Shown piece by piece: positions 50,902 through 57,291 of a DNA stretch of 64,000 nucleotides. This DNA is from Roseovarius spongiae. GTDB taxonomy: Bacteria > Pseudomonadota > Alphaproteobacteria > Rhodobacterales > Rhodobacteraceae. Below the pieces are notes generated by a model. It had not been told where the DNA came from, searched no databases, and saw only the letters and a program-made list of their open reading frames with translations. Made by a program: the position numbers and the translations under genes. Positions within the stretch are counted from its first letter, which is position 1. The number at the start of each line of letters is the position of its first letter. Location of the stretch: positions 310,001-374,000 of the forward strand of contig NZ_RAPE01000002.1 of NCBI RefSeq assembly GCF_003651245.1, in the 5' to 3' direction.

Positions 50902-51264
50902 TCAACCCCTCCCCTGGATGGCGGTGCAGAGCGAGTTCAGCGATATGTCGGTGAGGCTTTCGACAACCAGCCGCCATTCGCGCAGCTCACCCAGCGACGG
51001 ATCGTCAAAGAGCGTGATGACCTTGCGGCGGGACCACCCGCCTTGCAGCCAATCCTCAAGCAGCGCACGTTGCGCGGGCGCGACCTGCGCGCCGAGGATC
51101 AGCACGTCCGGCGCATGATTTCTGAGGGCGGTTTCCATGTTTTCTGGGGCGACGTCATGGGCAACGACCTTTGCGTTTTCGCAGCGCGCAATCGCCTCTT
51201 TGACCAATGTCCAGTGCATCGGTGCAATCCGGTCGGCCAATACCCTGAGCGGTAATGCAGTCAT
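50902..51264 (-). CDS. Pseudo-receiver protein, first gene of the eCIS operon
   Basis: The 120-residue protein has a CheY-like alternation of strands and helices: RVLADRIAPMHWTLVKEAI, then ENMETALRNHAPDVLILGAQ, then KVITLFDDPS. The position of the phosphoacceptor Asp at the end of strand 3 is Gly58, and the acidic pair of strand 1 is absent, so phosphorylation is not expected. There is no DNA-binding domain. ATG 51264 follows a strong GGAGGACGTC site; upstream in-frame codons (to 51465) run through the inverted-repeat region. A regulatory or scaffolding role in eCIS expression is inference. Confidence 0.65.
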   Translation of the reverse strand: MTALPLRVLADRIAPMHWTLVKEAIARCENAKVVAHDVAPENMETALRNHAPDVLILGAQVAPAQRALLEDWLQGGWSRRKVITLFDDPSLGELREWRLVVESLTDISLNSLCTAIQGRG

Positions 51265-51311
51265 GACGTCCTCCAGTGCCGCCCCATGCTGCGCCATCGC
51301 CGCACACCGCG

Positions 51312-51406
51312 CCATGGACCGAAGGGATCGGATTCCGCCCTGAACCGTCCGGCCCGCGGCGGTCCATGGGGCAGGGGCCAACGGTCCGGGCCAACCGGTC
51401 CGGACC
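51312..51406. promoter_or_regulatory. Cluster of GTCC/GGAC half-sites upstream of the eCIS operon
   Basis: The leader of the 22-gene operon holds a perfect 10-base inverted repeat, CCATGGACCG (51312-51321) and CGGTCCATGG (51360-51369). It also has three direct copies of AAC[C/G]GTCCGG-type sequence: AACCGTCCGG (343-352 of 51 kb), AACGGTCCGG (51380-51389) and AACCGGTCCGG (51393-51403). The last forms the palindrome GGTCCGGACC (51397-51406). It lies 48-142 bases upstream of the first start codon, between the regulator terminator and the operon, as expected for an operator. Binding factor unknown. Confidence 0.45.
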
Positions 51407-51423
51407 ATCGCAGCGCGCACATG

Positions 51424-51448
51424 AAAAAAGGCCCGTGCAGCACGGGCC
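51424..51448 (-). terminator. Rho-independent terminator of the LuxR-type regulator gene
   Basis: The 19-base stem-loop GGCCCGTGCAGCACGGGCC (51430-51448) is followed on the minus strand by six T (51429-51424). It is 63 bases past the regulator stop and separates it from the eCIS operon, so the operon must have its own promoter. Confidence 0.85.
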
Positions 51449-51510
51449 GGGGCGGGTTTTCTCATTCGGGATGGTCCATGGCGCCCCCGTCGCCGTCGGG
51501 GGGCCGCGCG

Positions 51511-52179
51511 TCAGATGCGCCCGGATCTCGCGATCGCGCCGGCTTCCTGGCGGCGTCGCACTTCGAGCTTCTCGAGGACGCGGTGAACGTGGTTCTTGAC
51601 GGTCGCCGGGCTGATCCCCAGCCGCCGGGCGATCTCCTTGTTGGTGGCGCCGCGCTCAAGGTTGAAGAGGATCTGCGTCTCGCGCGGGGTGAGCTGGCGC
51701 GCACCCTCGGGGGACAGGCGGCGTTCGACCCGCTCGATCAGCCGCGTGACAAGCTGGGCGGTGGTCTGCGGCGAGCTTGAGAACTCGCCGCGCGCCACCC
51801 GTTCGATGGCGTCCACGACATCCTCGATCGACCCGGAATCGTCGACGAATCCCTTGACGCCCAGTTCCGCCCAATCCGCGATGTCATGCCGGGTGCTGCC
51901 GATGGCGACGCCGACCATTGGAACGGCTCGGCTCGTGCCGCAGAGCGTCCTGGCGAACTTGCCGGACCCCGCCGAGCCGACGTCGAGCACGACCACGTCG
52001 GCGGCGTTCTCGTTGATCCGCGCGGCGGTCCGCGCATTGAGCCGGCCACGGCCCAGAAGCGCGATCTTGTCGCACCGGCCCAGTTGCAGGTGCAGCCCCT
52101 CCATCACCAGCTTGACGTTGCTTGCGACAAAGACCCGGGGAAGATCGCATGGCTGCTGTCGTCGCGCCGAAATATCCAT
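51511..52179 (-). CDS. LuxR-family response regulator with atypical receiver
   Basis: The protein is 222 residues. Receiver-like domain about 13-130: the presumed phosphoacceptor D66 (VVVLDVGSAG) and K109 (LGVKGFVDD) are kept, but the strand-1 acidic pair is replaced by Ser/Asn (VFVASNVK). LuxR HTH about 160-215: LTPRETQILFNLERGATNKE, IARRLGISPATVKNHVHRVL. ATG 52179 follows AGGGGAC; an earlier in-frame start at 52230 is poorly placed. It lies directly upstream of the eCIS operon, same strand, and is its best candidate regulator. No partner kinase is adjacent. Confidence 0.85.
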   Translation of the reverse strand: MDISARRQQPCDLPRVFVASNVKLVMEGLHLQLGRCDKIALLGRGRLNARTAARINENAADVVVLDVGSAGSGKFARTLCGTSRAVPMVGVAIGSTRHDIADWAELGVKGFVDDSGSIEDVVDAIERVARGEFSSSPQTTAQLVTRLIERVERRLSPEGARQLTPRETQILFNLERGATNKEIARRLGISPATVKNHVHRVLEKLEVRRRQEAGAIARSGRI

Positions 52180-52596
52180 GAATGTCCCCTGAGCCTCCGT
52201 GCAGAAATTACACGGGCGCGCCGAAAACATCGCACCCGGAAGAAGCGGTTTCGACCTGCAGAGAACACGGCGCGACGCGTGTGAACAATATTGCGCCGGC
52301 CCGCAAGCGAGTTGAATATGGAACTAATCTACCGGGGAAATTTTATACCGAGGCGCGATTCGCTTCAAGCTGACAACCGTTAACCGCGAGTCGCGCGCGC
52401 TTGAGGCGACACCTCAACCGTCGGCCGGCGCGCGGGCGGCTTCGGGCGTTTCGCGGAAGCGGCAGCCATAGCTGGGTCGGATGCCGGGTTGCGCCGCTTC
52501 GCGCCGGCCCTTCGGGGCGCGCGTCGTCATCGGCAAGAAATGGCCAAGCCCGCCCCAGCGGCGGGCGAGGCCGGGCCGCCGCCGCGCGCAGAGTCC
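52180..52596. other. 417-base intergenic region without a supported gene
   Basis: Between the LuxR-type regulator and the pseudo-receiver gene. The LuxR-proximal half (52180-52380) has the highest AT content for kilobases and carries a candidate promoter. The distal half (52380-52596) is GC-rich and shows only unsupported overlapping open frames. No RNA gene, hairpin terminator or repeat was recognised there. Confidence 0.6.
52340..52368 (-). promoter_or_regulatory. Candidate sigma-70 type promoter of the LuxR-type regulator
   Basis: On the minus strand TTGAAG (52368-52363) and TAAAAT (52345-52340) are separated by 17 bases, inside TATAAAATT. It is about 160 bases before the regulator start, leaving a long leader. 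Confidence 0.4.
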
Positions 52597-53007
52597 TCAG
52601 TCGGCGGAGACCTCGGCAAGCGACTGGAGGATCATCTGCTCGGTGAAGGGGCGCGGCAGCACGCTCACCTTCGGGTGGCGCGTCGCGTCGCCATCGGCTT
52701 CGCCGATGGTGAGCACAATATGCGCCCCGCGATCGCGCAGCAGCGCGCCGATCCCGGATTGTTCCAGTTCCGGGCGCTTCAATTCGAGATACGCCACCCG
52801 CACCTGCGATATGTCCTGCAATGCCGATCCGAGCGCGCGGATATCCGTGACGTGCACGACGCGGCAATGCCCGCATGATTCGATCGTGCCGCACAGGTCG
52901 GCCGCGATGATCGGGTTGGTCTCGAGCACGACATAGGTGGGCGTCGGCACGGAATCTGGCAGACAGTCAGGCGGTTCTTTCACGGCGCAACCATCCAAGT
53001 TCGACAT
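52597..53007 (-). CDS. Receiver-like protein lacking the phosphoacceptor Asp
   Basis: The 136-residue protein is a stand-alone CheY-like fold: YVVLETNPIIAADLCGTIES, VRVAYLELKRPE, AHIVLTIGEADG, VLPRPFTEQMILQSL. The strand-1 acidic pair is Glu29-Thr30, the phosphoacceptor position is Glu75 (AYLELKR) and the conserved Lys is Arg119. Glu at the Asp site can mimic the phosphorylated state (known for engineered and some natural receivers), but here that is inference. AGAGGG precedes the start. It is divergent from the Crp/Fnr gene with an 83-base spacer. Confidence 0.75.
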   Translation of the reverse strand: MSNLDGCAVKEPPDCLPDSVPTPTYVVLETNPIIAADLCGTIESCGHCRVVHVTDIRALGSALQDISQVRVAYLELKRPELEQSGIGALLRDRGAHIVLTIGEADGDATRHPKVSVLPRPFTEQMILQSLAEVSAD

Positions 53008-53090
53008 TTGAATTTCCCTCTAGGCAAGAGGATCATGGAACAAATCCTCGGTCAACGCATTAAATTATGACATATGGGACAGGGGGCGTC

Positions 53091-53822
53091 ATGCCAACCA
53101 AATGCATCAACTGTCCGCTGCGAAAGCGGGACGTCTTCGTGGAAATGTCCGAATGCGAACTCGCTTTCATGCAGGAGTTCAAGGCCGGCGAGCTCAAGGT
53201 GGAGCCGGGCACCACGCTGATGTTGGAAGGGTCAAGCAGTCCGCAGCTCTATACCGTGCTCGACGGCATGGGGCTGCGCTACAAGATGCTGGAAAACGGC
53301 GAACGGCAGGTGATCAGCTTTGTGATGCCTGGTGATTTTATCGGGCTCCAGGCCGGCGTCATGCGCGAGATGAAGCATTCGGTCGAGGCCAGCACGGACA
53401 TGGTGCTCTGCGTTTTCGACCGACGCACGCTCTGGGGGCTGTTCCGCGACCATCCAGAGCGCGCGTTTGACCTGACGTGGCTTGCGGCTGTCGAAGAGCA
53501 TTTTCTCGGTGAAAGCCTTGTCGTCATCGGACACATGAACGGACTGGCCCGCATCGCGCGGGCTTTCGTGCGGCTGCATGATCGTGGCGAATCCCTCGGC
53601 CTCGCGCAGAATGGCGTGATGAAGCTGCCCTACAAGCAGCAGGATCTTGCCGATGCGCTCGGCCTGTCGCTTGTCCATACGAACAAGTCGCTCAAGAAAC
53701 TGCGCGAACGCGGAATCGCCGAATGGCGCAACGGAACGCTGAAAATCCTTTCCTATGGCAAACTGTGCGAAATGGGCCTGCTGGATGAAAAGCGGGAGAT
53801 GATGAAACGCCCGCTGATTTGA
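53091..53822 (+). CDS. Crp/Fnr family transcriptional regulator
   Basis: The protein is 243 residues. N-terminal CINCPLRKR with C5 and C8, then a cyclic-nucleotide-binding-like beta-barrel (GTTLMLEGSSSPQLYTVLDG, MPGDFIGLQAGVM), a dimerisation helix, and a C-terminal HTH (LPYKQQDLADALGLSLVHTN, KSLKKLRERGI). The four-Cys spacing of true Fnr is not matched, so an oxygen-labile cluster is uncertain. ATG 53091 follows AGGGGGCGTC, whereas ATG 53067 has no ribosome site. Target genes are unknown. It is followed by the AI-2E gene after 60 bases. Confidence 0.88.
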   Translation: MPTKCINCPLRKRDVFVEMSECELAFMQEFKAGELKVEPGTTLMLEGSSSPQLYTVLDGMGLRYKMLENGERQVISFVMPGDFIGLQAGVMREMKHSVEASTDMVLCVFDRRTLWGLFRDHPERAFDLTWLAAVEEHFLGESLVVIGHMNGLARIARAFVRLHDRGESLGLAQNGVMKLPYKQQDLADALGLSLVHTNKSLKKLRERGIAEWRNGTLKILSYGKLCEMGLLDEKREMMKRPLI

Positions 53823-53882
53823 TGAAACTGTCCGCGCCCGGCGCCGATCCTGCCGCCTGATTCCGCATGAAAGACGTTGCCG

Positions 53883-54950
53883 ATGCCGCTCTCTTCCGAA
53901 CGAGATAACATATTGCGTACCGCGGTCGTGCTGATCGCGCTCATCGCCGGGTTCGCCGCGCTCAAGATCGGCGAGAACATATTCGCGCCGATGACGCTGG
54001 CGGTGGTGGTGGGCGTCATCCTGTCGCCGCTCGCCCAGGCGATGGAGCGGATGGGGCTGCCGCGCGGCCTCGTCTCGGCGGGGGTGCTGGTCGTCTTCGT
54101 ATTGCTGTTCGCGGTCATCGCCTTCCTGATCGAGCCGCTGATCTGGCGGCTGACCGACGCCATGCCCAGGATCCGCTTCGAACTGCGCTACTTCGTTGAA
54201 GAGCTGCGCGGCTTGATCCGCGGTCTCGACGAGGTGAACAAGGAGGTCGAGCAGGCGCTCGGAACCTCCAACGGCGCGGCCAAGGCGGCGGGCGGCGAAG
54301 AGGGTGACGTGGCGAAAAGCGTTCCCAACCTCACCGACGCTCTGTTCTTCGCGCCCGTCATCCTGGCGCAGGCCCTGATCTTTCTGGGCACGCTGTTCTT
54401 CTTTCTGCTCACGCGGGCGGGCATCTACGACTGGATTTCGCACTGGTCGGGGCGCACGCGCGAACAGGCCGACCGCATCCGCGACCGTTTTCGCACCGCG
54501 GAAATATTGGTCTCGCGCTATTTCTTCACCATCACGCTCATCAACCTGGCGCTGGGCGCGGCGCTGGCGGGGGCGCTGGCGCTGATCGGGCTTCCGGCGC
54601 CGATCGTCTGGGGCGCGGTGGCGGCGGGACTCAACTATATCCTCTATCTCGGGCCGATGACGGTGACGGCCGGGCTTCTTGTCGCGGGCGTGGTGGCGTT
54701 CAACGGCCTGTTCGCCGTCGTGCCGCCGCTGATCTTCCTGTGTCTCAACATGATCGAAGGCCAGTTCGTGACGCCGACGCTTGTCGGGCGCAACATCTCG
54801 GTCAACCCGCTGCTGGTCTTCGTGTCGCTGGTGGTGTGGCTCTGGCTCTGGGGACCGATCGGCGGGATCGTCGCGATCCCGGTGCTGGTCACCGTGCTGG
54901 CGCTGCTGGACATTTTCGACGGCGACGAGGTCATCGGAAAGCACGGCTGA
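53883..54950 (+). CDS. AI-2E family (TqsA/PerM-like) membrane transporter
   Basis: The protein is 355 residues with about eight membrane helices. N-terminal pair near 15-85 (LIALIAGFAALKIGENIFAP), a periplasmic or cytoplasmic segment about 90-150, then helices through PAPIVWGAVAAGLNYILYLG and the family motif around GPMTVTAG and EGQFVTPTLVGRNISVNPLL. Members export autoinducer-2 or exchange Na+/H+; substrate not inferable. The start ATG is preceded by weak GAAAGACG; a TTG six bases earlier is an alternative. It converges with the YihY gene after 13 bases. Confidence 0.88.
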   Translation: MPLSSERDNILRTAVVLIALIAGFAALKIGENIFAPMTLAVVVGVILSPLAQAMERMGLPRGLVSAGVLVVFVLLFAVIAFLIEPLIWRLTDAMPRIRFELRYFVEELRGLIRGLDEVNKEVEQALGTSNGAAKAAGGEEGDVAKSVPNLTDALFFAPVILAQALIFLGTLFFFLLTRAGIYDWISHWSGRTREQADRIRDRFRTAEILVSRYFFTITLINLALGAALAGALALIGLPAPIVWGAVAAGLNYILYLGPMTVTAGLLVAGVVAFNGLFAVVPPLIFLCLNMIEGQFVTPTLVGRNISVNPLLVFVSLVVWLWLWGPIGGIVAIPVLVTVLALLDIFDGDEVIGKHG

Positions 54951-54963
54951 CGCGGGGCGGCGT

Positions 54964-56034
54964 TCAGGGCTCTGCTATGCCGGCAGGGGTCTTCGGCTCG
55001 GCGCGCGTCTCCTCGGCGATCCGGGTTCCGCCGTCGCTGCCCACGACATGATCGGCGACGAACGCGTGGCGCAGCCCCGGCGGCGCGTCCGCGCCGATGG
55101 TCGTGTCGCGGGCGGTGCTCAGCTCCAGTTCGGCGTTCAACTGCGCGCCGAGCAGCACGATATAGGCGCTGAGATAGAACCAGAAGAGCAAGGCAACCAC
55201 CGCCCCGAGCGAGCCGTAAACCTCGTTGAAACGCCCGAAGTTCTGCAAATAGAGCGTAAAGGCCGCCGACCCCGCCGCCCAGCAGAACAGCGATAGAAAC
55301 GCCCCTGGCGTGAGCCACGCCACCCGCGCGCCCCGCCGGTTGGGGCCGTAGCGGTAGAGCAGGCAGATGCCGAAGAACACCACCGCGAGGACCACGACCC
55401 ACTTCACCAGCACGAGCAGCGCGCCCGTGAGCGGCGTCACGACCAAGAGCGCAAAGACCCCCGGCAGAACCACCACCGAGGCAAAGGCGAACAGCCCGAC
55501 GATGATCAGCACCGCGGTCAGCAGGATCGCCACGGCGTAGCGGCGGATCGGGTTGGGGCGGTGCCTCTCGCGGTAGATCGAATTCATCCCCCGGATCAGC
55601 GCCGCAACCCCGTTGCGCGCGGTCCAGATCGCCAGCAGGATGGATATGAGACTGGTCAGCTGCAACGTCGAATTGTTGGCGGCGATGAGCTTGCTTGTCT
55701 GGTCGTTCAGGATCGTGAACGCCTCCGCGGGCAACAGCTGCTTGGCGATGCCCATCTGTTCGCTGATCATCACGGGATCGGCGAAATACCCCCACAGCGC
55801 GATCAACGCCGCCAGCCCCGGAAAGATCGACAACAGCGCGTAAAAGGCGACCCCGGCGGCTATCAGCCCGAGGTTGCGTTCATCCGCCTGCCGTAGGACC
55901 CGCCCGGCGACCCGCCACCATGTCCGCCACCCGAGATCGCCGGGCCGGCGCGCGCGCATACTGTCCGACTCGGCGGCCTGTGATGCGTCCCGTTGGTTGC
56001 GGCGCGCCATGCGCTTTTCAGACGCCACGGGCAT
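54964..56034 (-). CDS. YihY/virulence factor BrkB family membrane protein
   Basis: The protein is about 356 residues with a basic N-terminus, then about six membrane helices: AAGVAFYALLSIFPGLAALI, LLAIWTARNGVAALIRGMNS (the YihY motif), AVAILLTAVLIIVGLFAFAS and others, and the typical GSLGAVVALLFWFYLSAYIV. The soluble tail is about 60 residues. It is named after RNase BN by an old error; function unknown, perhaps a transporter. The start is uncertain (56034 or 56010, both weak ribosome sites); a start at 56145 would lie upstream of the transcript start of the EcfG-type promoter at 56127-56152. Confidence 0.85.
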   Translation of the reverse strand: MPVASEKRMARRNQRDASQAAESDSMRARRPGDLGWRTWWRVAGRVLRQADERNLGLIAAGVAFYALLSIFPGLAALIALWGYFADPVMISEQMGIAKQLLPAEAFTILNDQTSKLIAANNSTLQLTSLISILLAIWTARNGVAALIRGMNSIYRERHRPNPIRRYAVAILLTAVLIIVGLFAFASVVVLPGVFALLVVTPLTGALLVLVKWVVVLAVVFFGICLLYRYGPNRRGARVAWLTPGAFLSLFCWAAGSAAFTLYLQNFGRFNEVYGSLGAVVALLFWFYLSAYIVLLGAQLNAELELSTARDTTIGADAPPGLRHAFVADHVVGSDGGTRIAEETRAEPKTPAGIAEP

Positions 56035-56126
56035 GCCGCGGCCCGTTCTTTTGCCAGATCGTCCGACCGCCGGGTGCCCGGATCGCGCCCATGATATGTC
56101 TCCCGCAAATCTCCAGCCCGGAACCC

Positions 56127-56152
56127 AACGTCGCGGGCGGGGCATCGGTTCC
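56127..56152 (-). promoter_or_regulatory. EcfG-type promoter of the YihY family gene
   Basis: On the minus strand GGAAC (56152-56148), 17 bases, CGTT (56130-56127). It is about 95 bases upstream of the YihY start and 44 kb from the ecfG locus, suggesting the gene belongs to the same stress regulon. Confidence 0.65.
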
Positions 56153-56204
56153 GGCGCATCCGCTCAACGGCCAAGCCTACGGCACTGATACTTCTGGAAA
56201 AGTT

Positions 56205-56279
56205 TGGAGCGGGTGATGAGATTCGAACTCACGACATTTACCTTGGCAAGGTAACGCTCTACCCCTGAGCTACACCCGC
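56205..56279 (-). tRNA. tRNA-Gly (anticodon GCC)
   Basis: Read on the minus strand: acceptor 5' strand GCGGGTG (56279-56273) pairs with CACCCGC (56215-56209). D-arm follows with AGCTCAGGGGTAGAGC. The anticodon arm TTACC-TTGCCAA-GGTAA has anticodon GCC. The T-arm has GTTCGAATC. The discriminator U and an encoded CCA (56207-56205) end the molecule. The gene is 75 nt with CCA. No intron. Confidence 0.97.
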
Positions 56280-56297
56280 ATCCTTGGGTAACGCGGA

Positions 56298-56324
56298 GAT
56301 ATAAACTCTGCGCCGTGCTGGCAA
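56298..56324 (-). promoter_or_regulatory. Candidate promoter of tRNA-Gly
   Basis: On the minus strand TTGCCA (56324-56319) and TATATC (56303-56298) with a 15-base spacer, about 20 bases before the mature tRNA. The spacer is short, so support is moderate. Confidence 0.35.
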
Positions 56325-56392
56325 GGGCAAACTGCACAGGTGTGGCGATTTTATTTCCCGTCGCTTCTTCTTGCTCCAAATATCCCGGGGGC

Positions 56393-56420
56393 GCGTTGAA
56401 TTTTCTCGCAAATTCAACGC
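56393..56420. repeat. Perfect 11-bp inverted repeat, likely 3' element of the pyc operon
   Basis: GCGTTGAATTT (56393-56403) and AAATTCAACGC (56410-56420) flank a six-base loop. It lies 55 bases past the stop of the metallophosphoesterase gene, oriented for a minus-strand transcript. No T-run follows on the minus strand; instead GCCCCCGGGATATTTGGAGC and AAGAAGAAG come next. From memory, such CCCGGGATATTT motifs recur between genes in Rhodobacteraceae. That is not checked here. It could be a terminator-like or mRNA-stabilising element. Confidence 0.5.
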
Positions 56421-56474
56421 CATGGGGCAGCGCCCCCTGCAAGCCTTCCGGCGCGCCGCAAGCGCTCATCCGGA

Positions 56475-57290
56475 TCACGCGTAGCTGAGCAGCCGCCGGT
56501 GCGGCACGTCCACGTCCTCGCTATGCACGATCACGCCGCCGTCATGCAACCAGACGATTCCATAGGCGCCGGGCTCATCGACCGAGGCGTGGGTGTCCGT
56601 CCCCGGCCCCATCATCGGCGACTGGTGACAGGGACTTTTCAGCACGCTGACGGGAATGCCCGCCACGCTGCCGTGAATGGTCCGGTGGACGTGCCCGGCG
56701 ACGATCTGCGACACGGCGCCATGGCGCGCGAGCGTCGCGCGAAACGCTTCCTTGTCCGCAAGGCCGATGGCGTCCATCGCGTCAAAGCCCACGTCGACGG
56801 GTGGGTGATGCATGAAGATCACCACGCGCCGCCCACCGGCGCCCGCCAGCGCGCTCTGGAGAAAATCGAGCCGCTCGGCGCAGAGCCGCCCCGAGTGTTC
56901 GATCGCCGCATCCTCGTCGAGCGTGTCGAGGAGGATGAGCCGCACATCGCCGCTGTCGATTACCTGCTGCACGAAGCCCGCATCGTCGCAGGGCGCACCC
57001 GGGAAGGCGGCGCGGAACGCCGCGCGCCGGTCGTGGTTGCCGAGCGTCAGGTGAACGGGCAGGGGGCAGTCGGCAAGCGCGGCGCGCAGCCGCGCGTATT
57101 CCTCCGCGCGCCCGTGATGGGCAAGGTCGCCGGTGATGATGATCCGCTCCGCATCGCTCTGATGGGTCAGCGCGTGGCCCAGCACCGCGCGGAACCGGGC
57201 GGCGGGGTCGAGATGGCCGATCCGCCCGCCTTCGGGCATGAAATGCAGGTCCGTCAGCACGATGATCTTGCGCAGGCCCCGTAGCGGCAT
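56475..57290 (-). CDS. Metallophosphoesterase (calcineurin-like, Icc/CpdA-related)
   Basis: The 271-residue protein has the five phosphoesterase motifs: D-x-H in LTDLHF, GDLAHHG, GNHD (LGNHDRRAAF), VIFMHHPP and AGHVHR. Together they bind two metals. Relatives act on cyclic nucleotides or phospholipids; the substrate is not decidable. It starts one base after the pyc stop (57292/57290), so it is coupled to pyruvate carboxylase. The last gene of that operon. Confidence 0.9.
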   Translation of the reverse strand: MPLRGLRKIIVLTDLHFMPEGGRIGHLDPAARFRAVLGHALTHQSDAERIIITGDLAHHGRAEEYARLRAALADCPLPVHLTLGNHDRRAAFRAAFPGAPCDDAGFVQQVIDSGDVRLILLDTLDEDAAIEHSGRLCAERLDFLQSALAGAGGRRVVIFMHHPPVDVGFDAMDAIGLADKEAFRATLARHGAVSQIVAGHVHRTIHGSVAGIPVSVLKSPCHQSPMMGPGTDTHASVDEPGAYGIVWLHDGGVIVHSEDVDVPHRRLLSYA

Positions 57291-57291
57291 G

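Noticed and set aside
17168..51264. Prophage or R-type bacteriocin
   Set aside because: No lysis cassette, head, terminase, integrase or replication genes; the Afp15-type AAA+ and DUF4255 cap fit eCIS instead.
53036..53062. GGAAC followed by a GCATT sequence upstream of the Crp/Fnr gene as an EcfG promoter
   Set aside because: The -10 is ATTA or CATT at the required spacing, not GTT, so the consensus is not met.
56205..56279. tRNA-Gly as attachment site for an integrated eCIS island
   Set aside because: No integrase gene and no direct repeat of the tRNA 3' end was noticed near 17 kb or 51 kb, and ordinary chromosomal genes lie between.
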